From Nisaea acidiphila (lineage in GTDB: Bacteria > Pseudomonadota > Alphaproteobacteria > Thalassobaculales > Thalassobaculaceae), in contig NZ_CP102480.1 of NCBI RefSeq assembly GCF_024662015.1, forward strand, positions 2,142,501 through 2,206,500: DNA of 64,000 bases, given 5' to 3'. The position numbers and the translations under genes were made by a program. The notes beneath the pieces are model-generated. The model had not been told where the DNA came from. It was given only the letters and a program-made list of their open reading frames with translations, and did not search any database. Positions 61,101 through 64,000 of this stretch are shown here, one piece after another (the stretch's first letter is position 1; the number at the start of each line of letters is the position of its first letter).

Positions 61101-64000
61101 GGCGACGACCTGGTCTCCGGCGGGGCCGGCGCGGACACGCTCGACGGCGGCGACGGCGGAGATACGCTCGACGGCGGCGACAATGCGGACCAGCTGAGCG
61201 GCGGAGCCGGAAACGATCTTCTGAACGGCGGCGAAGGCAACGACACGCTCGACGGCGGCGCGGATGCGGACCGGATCAGCGGTGATGCCGGAAGCGACCG
61301 TCTCGATGGCGGCGAAGGTGACGACACGCTCGATGGCGGCGCCGATGCCGATACGCTCTACGGCGGCGGCGGCAACGATGCCGTCAGCGGAGGGGCGGGC
61401 AACGACACACTCGAGGGCGGCAGCGGCGACGATACGCTCTCGGGCGGAGACGATGCCGACAGTCTCGACGGCGGCGTGGGCAACGATCTGCTGGACGGCG
61501 GTGCGGGCAACGACACGCTCGGCGGCGGCGAAGGTTCCGACACCCTCTCCGGCGGCGACGGCGACGACGCTCTCTATGCCGGCGACAGCGGCGTGGTCGA
61601 CGGCGGCGACGGCGAGGACACGCTTTATGTCGACACGCGCTCCGATCTCGACGGTCTGACCGTCACGAATGTCGAAGAGATCGTCATCGCCGACGAACAG
61701 GCGACCGGCGACGACAATGCGATCAGCGGCTTCGAGGGCGCGGATACCCTCAGCGGCCTGGCCGGCGACGATACGATCGACGGGCTTGGCGGAAACGACG
61801 TCCTCGACGGCGGCGAGGGCAACGACCAGATCACCGGCGGGGCCGGGAACGACACGCTGAGCGGCGGAACCGGCGAGGACACGCTCTCCGGCGGCGCGGA
61901 CGCGGACAGCCTCTCGGGCGGGGCGGGCAACGATCTGCTTGATGGCGGCGCGGACAATGACACGCTCCGCGGCGAGGACGGCGACGATACGCTGAGCGGC
62001 GACGCGGGAGACGACCTGCTCGACGGCGGCGACGGCAACGACGTGCTGTCCGGCGGCGACGGCGACGACACCGTGCTCAGCGACGGCGGCGACAACACGA
62101 TCTACGGCGGGGCCGGAAACGACGATCTCGGCGCCGGCCACGGCGACGATCTGCTCAACGGCGGCACGGGCAACGACTCGATCAGCGCCAACGACGGCAA
62201 TGACACCATCAGCGGCGGCGACGGCGACGATACGGTCCTCGCCGGAGATGATGCCGATTCCGTCGATGGCGGCGCCGGGAACGACCTTATCGACGGGGGC
62301 GCCGGCGCGGACACACTGAGCGGCGGCGCAGACGATGACCTGCTTGACGGAGGCGCGGACGACGACGAGCTCGACGGCGAAGACGGCAACGATACGCTGA
62401 GGGGCGGCGCGGGCAACGATACGCTCGATGGCGGGACCGGCAACGACGTGCTGTCTGCCGGCGCCGGCAGTGACGTACTCGATGGCGGTAGCGGAAACGA
62501 CACGCTTGTAGGCGAGAGCGACGGCGAAACCCTCTCGGGCAGCGATGGCGACGACAGCCTTGTCGGCGGCGGCGGCAACGACGTGCTGGACGGCGGCGCG
62601 GGCAATGACGCCATCACCGCGGGCAGCGACGTCGATACCGTCCTCGGCGGCTCCGGCGACGATACGATCGTCAATCTCGGCGGCGCGGACCAGATCAGCG
62701 GCGGCGACGGAAACGACGTCATCACCGGCAGCGACACTGCGGAAACTCTCGATGGCGGCGCGGGCGACGACACCATTTCCGGCGGCGGCGGAACCGACAG
62801 CATCGACGGCGGCGACGGAAACGACGTCATCACCGGCGGCGACAATGCCGAGACCCTCGACGGCGGCGCGGGCGACGACCTGATCAGCGGCGGGGCCGGC
62901 AACGACCGGATCCTCGCCGGAGCCGGGGCGGACACCGTGATCGGCGGCGACGGCGCCGACAGCATCGTCGGCTCGCTCAGCGATCTCGACGGCGATTCCA
63001 TCAGCGGCTACGACCCGGACAGCGGCGATCTCGTCATCGCAAACGCGAGCTTCGACAGCGACGCGGTCACGCTCTCGGTTGCCGACGGCAAAACCACCGT
63101 CGGTATCGACGCAAACGGCGACGGCAGCGCGGACGCGACCTTCGTGCTGGACGGCGTGTTCAATTCCGTGACCGCGACGGCCGCCGACGGTGCGACCGCC
63201 CTCGCCTTCTCCACCGAGGTGACGGCGACGGAAGGCGCGGACACGCTGACGGGCACCGAGGACGCGGACACCATCACCGGCCTTGCGGGGGACGACCTGC
63301 TGCAGGGCGCGGGCGGCAACGACCTGCTGGACGGCGGTTCCGGCAACGACACGCTGCAGGGCGGCGCCGGGGCCGATGTGCTTTCCGGCGGAGACGGCGC
63401 CGATCTGCTCTCAGGCGGCGCCGGCGCGGATACGCTGTCCGGCGGGGCCGGGAACGACACCTTCGCCGGCAGCGCGGGCGAGTTTGCGGGCGATACCCTG
63501 AGCGATCTCTCCGACGGCGACTCGGTGCTGATCCGCGGCGCGGAATTCACCTCCGACAATGTCACGCTGACGGTCGCGGACGGCGTAACCACCGTCGCCA
63601 TCGATTCGAACGGCGACGGCACGGCCGACGCCAGCTTCACCATCCAGGGCGAGTTCCGCTCGGTGACGGCCGCCACCGAGAACGGGGACACAACGCTCTC
63701 CTTCTCGACCGAGGTGAACCTCTCCGACAAGGTCGTCTGGTCGGTCTACGGCACCGGCGATTTCGACGGCGACGGCAACCAGGACCTGCTGCTGACCTCG
63801 AACCAGAGCGGCGTCTCGGTCTGGACGATGGACGGCGCGACGGCGACCGAGAAGGCCGCGACGGGCTCGCTCAACCGGGGCGGCGATTTCTCGATCAAGG
63901 CGGTGGCCGACTTCGACGGCGACGGCGGCGACGACATCCTGCTCGTCGGCAGCGACGGCGCGGTCTCGGTCTGGGAGATGGACGGCGCGACCGCGAGTGC
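49125..64000 (+). CDS. Second giant RTX repeat protein (3' truncated by window end)
   Basis: The frame is open for 4,958 codons without a stop and continues beyond the window. ATG 49125 follows GGAGC; the N-terminus MGKKHKHDHDGESS is histidine-rich, then RTX nonapeptides begin (TGTGGRDTITGSSGDDTISG). The ~85-residue beta domain seen in the first RTX gene occurs about four times (near 50,455, 60,630, 62,950 and 63,460). From 51,068 to 61,660 the frame carries 18 copies of a module containing VDTRSDLDGL ... NVEDIVIADEQAT. The last bases begin FG-GAP-like repeats (DFDGDGNQDLLL ... VWTMDG). Export by type I secretion and an adhesive surface role are inferred. Confidence 0.88.
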   Translation, partial: MGKKHKHDHDGESSVDSSSESGLITGTGGRDTITGSSGDDTISGLGNRDTIYGRDGNDQLFGDDGRDFLDGDDGNDLLYGGADRDTLSGGGGNDTLYGGDGSNSLFGNDGDDYLSGGEDGETLSGGDGNDTLIGGAGNDLLKDTSGDNSFDGGEGKDSITGGSGDDTILGGDGDDKVTGGAGNDSIDGGAGNDTLSGDYQNDTILGGLGDDRIYGRGGSDSIDGGAGDDTITGGWSHDTLSGGTGNDTISGAGGNDLIDAGDGDDYVKAASGDDTISGGAGNDTISGRGGSDSIDAGAGDDSVRGDYGSETLIGGSGNDTISGDGGNDLIYGGDDDDLIVAESGNDTLSGGAGDDTIEGGGGSDLFDGGDGNDVLTGDYGNETFYGGDGDDTVSGEGGADLIYGGDGADSLDGEDASDTVYGGAGDDTIEGGAANDTLYGGSGNDLFSGSGSEINGDHFADLEEGDLIRITGKSIDSDDITLTTENGITTVAIDQNGDGWAEIRFTLEGSFSDVTVTVEDGDTSLQFGSGPLAGTEGNDNLTGTGEGDTISALGGDDTVSGLAGDDEITGGAGNDEIYGGEGADSLSGGDDADVLDGGAGNDLLDGGAGADTLYAEDGTDTVSAGDGDDAIYAGDSGVVDGGDGNDTLYVDTRSDLDGLSISNVEDIVIADEQATEGDDAISGFADADTISALAGDDTVSGLAGDDVLDGGDGNDLLDGGEGNDELYGGAGNDTISAGNGDDSVEAGSGENFVDGGAGNDTVTGGSTSDTLSGGTGNDQLSGAGGSDRIDGGDGNDRIVAGGGNDVLEGGDGADTVLGQGGADNIDGGSGADSLVGGSGNDTISGGTEDDTLKGGGGSDLLDGGTGNDSIIAGGGADTVSGGEGDDTIRNNGGADSLDGGAGNDVLSGGDDADVLDGGAGNDLLNGGAGSDTLYAEDGTDTVSAGDGDDAIYAGDSGVVDGGAGNDTLYVDTRSDLDGLSVSNVEDIVIADEQATEGEDAISGFADADTLSGLSGNDTIDGLAGDDVLDGGAGNDEITGGSGNDALTGGTGDDTLSGGADSDTLSGGVGADQLSGGEGADSLSGGDDADVLVGGAGNDLLDGGAGSDTLYAEDGTDTVSAGDGDDAIYAGSEGVVDGGAGNDTLYVDTRSDLDGLSISNVEDIVIADEQATEGDDAISGFTGHDTLSGLGGDDTLDGLAGNDVLHGGDGNDEITGGEGSDALNGDAGSDTLYGGAHSDTLKGGAGDDLLVGDTGNDVLDGGAGNDTLSGGVDTDTLSGGDGDDAIYAGDSGVVDGGAGNDTLYVDTRSDLDGLTVSNVEDIVIADEQATDGDDAISGFADADTLSGLSGNDTIDGLAGDDALDGGAGNDEITGGSGNDALTGGEGEDTLSGDANADTLSGGAGADQLYGGEGADTLSGGDDADVLDGGAGNDLLDGGAGADTLYAEDGADTVSAGDGDDAIYAGDSGVVDGGAGNDTLYVDTRSDLDGLSVSNVEDIVIADEQATEGDDAISGFEDADTLSGLGGNDTIDGLAGDDVLDGGSGNDQLTGGAGNDALTGDTGDDTLSGGADSDTLSGGAGADQLYGGDGADSLSGGDDADVLDGGAGNDLLDGGAGSDTLYAKDGTDTVSAGDGDDAIYAGDSGVVDGGAGNDTLYVDTRSDLDGLSVSNVEDIVIADEQATEGDDAISGFEDADTLSGLGGNDTIDGLAGDDVLDGGAGNDEITGGAGNDALYGGTGDDTLYGGEGADSLSGGDDADVLDGGAGNDELDGGAGSDTLYAEDGTDTVSAGDGDDAIYAGDSGVVDGGAGNDTLYVDTRSDLDGLTVSNVEDVVIADEQATEGDDAISGFEDADTLSGLGGDDTIDGLAGDDLLDGGAGNDEITGGAGNDALYGGEGEDTLVGGAGSDTLLGDAGDDVLDGGDGDDTLSAGDGDDALDGGAGSDAVAGGEGADLAYGGTGDDALEGGTGDDTLYGGEGADSLSGGDDADVLDGGAGNDLLDGGAGADTLYAEDGTDTVSAGDGDDAIYAGSDGVVDGGAGNDTLYVDTRSDLDGLTVSNVEDIVIADEQATDGDDAISGFADADTLSGLDGNDTIDGLAGDDVLDGGAGNDQLTGGAGNDALTGGTGDDTLSGGEGSDSLSGGDDADVLDGGAGNDLFDGGAGDDTLYAEDGTDTVSAGDGDDAIYAGDSGVVDGGAGNDTLYVDTRSDLDGLTVSNVEDIVIADEQATEGDDAISGFEDADTLTGLGGDDTIDGLAGDDALDGGSGNDEITGGAGNDALTGGTDDDTLSGGADADTLSGGAGADQLYGGEGADSLSGGDDADVLDGGAGNDLLDGGAGADTLYAEDGTDTVSAGDGDDAIYAGSDGGVDGGAGNDTLYVDTRSDLDGLTVSNVEDIVIADEQATEGDDAISGFEDADTLTGLGGDDTIDGLAGDDVLDGGAGNDELTGGAGNDALTGGTGEDTLSGGADADTLSGGAGADQLYGGEGADSLSGGDDADVLDGGAGNDLLDGGAGADTLYAEDGTDTVSAGDGDDAIYAGSDGGVDGGAGNDTLYVDTRSDLDGLTVSNVEDIVIADEQATEGDDLISGFEDADTISALAGNDTVSGLGGDDVIAGLEGNDLLDGGDGDDQLYGGAGNDTLEGGDGADSLYGGAGNDEITGGAGNDALDGGADSDTLEGGAGDDSLNGGIGNDQVEGGNGSDALTGGAGEDTLSGGADADTLSGGDDADVLDGGAGNDLLDGGAGADTLYAEDGTDTVSAGDGDDAIYAGSDGVVDGGAGNDTLYVDTRSDLDGLTVSNVEDIVIADEQATDGDDAISGFADADTLSGLDGNDTIDGLAGDDVLDGGAGNDQLTGGAGNDALTGGTGDDTLSGGEGSDSLSGGDDADVLDGGAGNDLFDGGAGDDTLYAEDGTDTVSAGDGDDAIYAGDSGVVDGGAGNDTLYVDTRSDLDGLTVSNVEDIVIADEQATEGDDAISGFEDADTLTGLGGDDTIDGLAGDDALDGGSGNDEITGGAGNDALTGGTDDDTLSGGADADTLSGGAGADQLYGGEGADSLSGGDDADVLDGGAGNDLLDGGAGADTLYAEDGTDTVSAGDGDDAIYAGSDGGVDGGAGNDTLYVDTRSDLDGLSVSNVEDIVIADEQATEGEDAISGFADADTLSGLSGNDTIDGLAGDDVLDGGAGNDEITGGSGNDALTGGTGDDTLSGGADSDTLSGGVGADQLSGGEGADSLSGGDDADVLVGGAGNDLLDGGAGSDTLYAEDGTDTVSAGDGDDAIYAGSEGVVDGGAGNDTLYVDTRSDLDGLSISNVEDIVIADEQATEGDDAISGFTGHDTLSGLGGDDTLDGLAGNDVLHGGDGNDEITGGEGSDALNGDAGSDTLYGGAHSDTLKGGAGDDLLVGDTGNDVLDGGAGNDTLSGGVDTDTLSGGDGDDAIYAGDSGVVDGGAGNDTLYVDTRSDLDGLTVSNVEDIVIADEQATDGDDAISGFADADTLSGLSGNDTIDGLAGDDALDGGAGNDEITGGSGNDALTGGEGEDTLSGDANADTLSGGAGADQLYGGEGADTLSGGDDADVLDGGAGNDLLDGGAGADTLYAQEGTDTVSAGDGDDAIYAGSDGVVDGGAGNDTLYVDTRSDLDGLTVSNVEDIVIADEQATEGDDAISGFADADTLTGLGGDDTLDGLAGDDALDGGAGNDLLYGGAGNDSLTAGEGRDTLYGGDGDDHLNAEDGINTVFGGDGDDTLIGGGSVHNLSGEAGDDLIVGGNGTSVLHGGAGNDTLSAGGGADIVNGGSGDDTLDGGDGRDSLAGGDGNDLVSGGAGNDEVAGLDGADTLVGGSGADIFADTRVEHMDGDLIADYSVEDGDRLLLTGEFDDSAITLTVANGETIVEIDEDGDGTPEATFTMVGEFNSVTTSTENGKTSISFSPDVTATEGADSLSGASGEDTISGLGGDDTIDGAAGNDLLDGGAGNDQLTGGEGDDTLSGGDGVDALSGEAGDDLVSGGAGADTLDGGDGGDTLDGGDNADQLSGGAGNDLLNGGEGNDTLDGGADADRISGDAGSDRLDGGEGDDTLDGGADADTLYGGGGNDAVSGGAGNDTLEGGSGDDTLSGGDDADSLDGGVGNDLLDGGAGNDTLGGGEGSDTLSGGDGDDALYAGDSGVVDGGDGEDTLYVDTRSDLDGLTVTNVEEIVIADEQATGDDNAISGFEGADTLSGLAGDDTIDGLGGNDVLDGGEGNDQITGGAGNDTLSGGTGEDTLSGGADADSLSGGAGNDLLDGGADNDTLRGEDGDDTLSGDAGDDLLDGGDGNDVLSGGDGDDTVLSDGGDNTIYGGAGNDDLGAGHGDDLLNGGTGNDSISANDGNDTISGGDGDDTVLAGDDADSVDGGAGNDLIDGGAGADTLSGGADDDLLDGGADDDELDGEDGNDTLRGGAGNDTLDGGTGNDVLSAGAGSDVLDGGSGNDTLVGESDGETLSGSDGDDSLVGGGGNDVLDGGAGNDAITAGSDVDTVLGGSGDDTIVNLGGADQISGGDGNDVITGSDTAETLDGGAGDDTISGGGGTDSIDGGDGNDVITGGDNAETLDGGAGDDLISGGAGNDRILAGAGADTVIGGDGADSIVGSLSDLDGDSISGYDPDSGDLVIANASFDSDAVTLSVADGKTTVGIDANGDGSADATFVLDGVFNSVTATAADGATALAFSTEVTATEGADTLTGTEDADTITGLAGDDLLQGAGGNDLLDGGSGNDTLQGGAGADVLSGGDGADLLSGGAGADTLSGGAGNDTFAGSAGEFAGDTLSDLSDGDSVLIRGAEFTSDNVTLTVADGVTTVAIDSNGDGTADASFTIQGEFRSVTAATENGDTTLSFSTEVNLSDKVVWSVYGTGDFDGDGNQDLLLTSNQSGVSVWTMDGATATEKAATGSLNRGGDFSIKAVADFDGDGGDDILLVGSDGAVSVWEMDGATAS
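52005..53434 (+). repeat. 1,430-base identical repeat, copy 1 (copy 2 at 58,449-59,878)
   Basis: Segment-by-segment reading shows this stretch identical to 58,449-59,878, an offset of 6,444 bases. Mismatches begin immediately outside (52004 T against C; 53435 C against T). It spans about 2.7 VDTRSDLDGL modules. Total identity, including third codon positions, marks a recent copy event or ongoing gene conversion. Confidence 0.88.
55062..56239 (+). repeat. 1,178-base identical repeat, copy 1 (copy 2 at 57,282-58,459)
   Basis: This segment reappears at 57,282-58,459 (offset 2,220) with no difference that I could find; flanks diverge at once (55061 C against G; 56240 A against G). Its second copy ends within 11 bases of the start of the second copy of the 1,430-base repeat, producing a composite block at 57,282-59,878. 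Confidence 0.88.
55988..56251 (+). repeat. 264-base repeat, copy at 56,516-56,779
   Basis: The 264 bases recur at an offset of 528, the length of one module, and again within the copied block near 58,208. It records a single-module duplication next to the larger ones. Confidence 0.8.

Larger units (their letters stand above)
51068..61660 (+). repeat. 18-copy VDTRSDLDGL module tract in the second RTX gene
   Basis: Module landmarks (the base at the start of the LYVDTRSDLDGL coding stretch) fall near 51068, 52028, 52556, 53030, 53558, 54086, 54560, 55250, 55724, 56252, 56780, 57470, 57944, 58472, 59000, 59474, 60002 and 61625. Inner spacings are only 474, 528 or 690 bases; the first and last gaps are longer. 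The differences, 54 and 162, are multiples of one 18-residue beta-roll turn. Confidence 0.9.

Noticed and set aside
59868..62141. 757-codon minus-strand frame and similar Val/Ala-rich frames such as 53,424-55,454
   Set aside because: These are the second antisense frame of the same RTX tracts; identical shadow frames recur at the offsets of the duplicated segments, as expected for artefacts.

Overview
The window looks like chromosome of a high-GC alphaproteobacterium. The support is the set of gene families present: a periplasmic formate dehydrogenase with its DUF3305/DUF3306/TorD-type partners, BoxB/BoxC aerobic benzoyl-CoA degradation, and GmhA/HldE heptose synthesis for LPS. A Rhodospirillales-like, possibly marine, bacterium fits best, but the genus is inference. 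I saw no rRNA, tRNA, CRISPR array, transposase, integrase or phage gene.

Bases 1-31,240 are dense, ordinary metabolic chromosome. A truncated Cache-type sensor (1-642) and a MazG-like pyrophosphohydrolase are followed by a divergent arsenic locus: arsJ and an arsenic-type GAPDH on the minus strand, and arsR-arsC-acr3 on the plus strand. Together these offer two arsenate routes: 1-arseno-3-phosphoglycerate formation and export, and reduction followed by arsenite export. Next come a small lipoprotein, boxC-boxB with a clear terminator, and a tungstate ABC transporter (tupB-tupC-tupA) facing an HTH/PBP-like regulator. From about 12.6 to 26.2 kb lies a formate dehydrogenase island: catalytic FdhA, Fe-S FdhB, cytochrome b FdhC, a Tat-target peptide, a TorD-like chaperone, a WD40-cytochrome c fusion, a second cytochrome c, a 677-residue polyferredoxin and several DUF genes. 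The adjoining tungstate importer suggests, but does not prove, a tungsten enzyme. A TPR/GT41-type glycosyltransferase, a cupin and the hldE-gmhA pair close this half.

Bases 31,578-64,000 are dominated by two giant RTX (calcium-binding beta-roll) genes in the same orientation, separated only by a convergent glutathione S-transferase gene. The first is complete (5,462 codons). The second starts at 49,125 and is still open at the window end after 4,958 codons. Both mix thousands of residues of GGxGxDxUx nonapeptides with a recurring ~85-residue beta-rich domain and end, or begin to end, in FG-GAP/VCBS-like repeats carrying VWEMDG. The first has a 30-copy and a 21-copy near-perfect nonapeptide array. 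The second has 18 copies of a VDTRSDLDGL module at quantised spacings, plus kilobase-scale identical segments arranged as a mosaic. No type I secretion genes are in the window.

The least ordinary signals are the repeat architecture and recent recombination in the RTX pair, the TGCA-N6-TGCA boxes between boxC and tupB, and the arsR operator that overlaps its own start codon.
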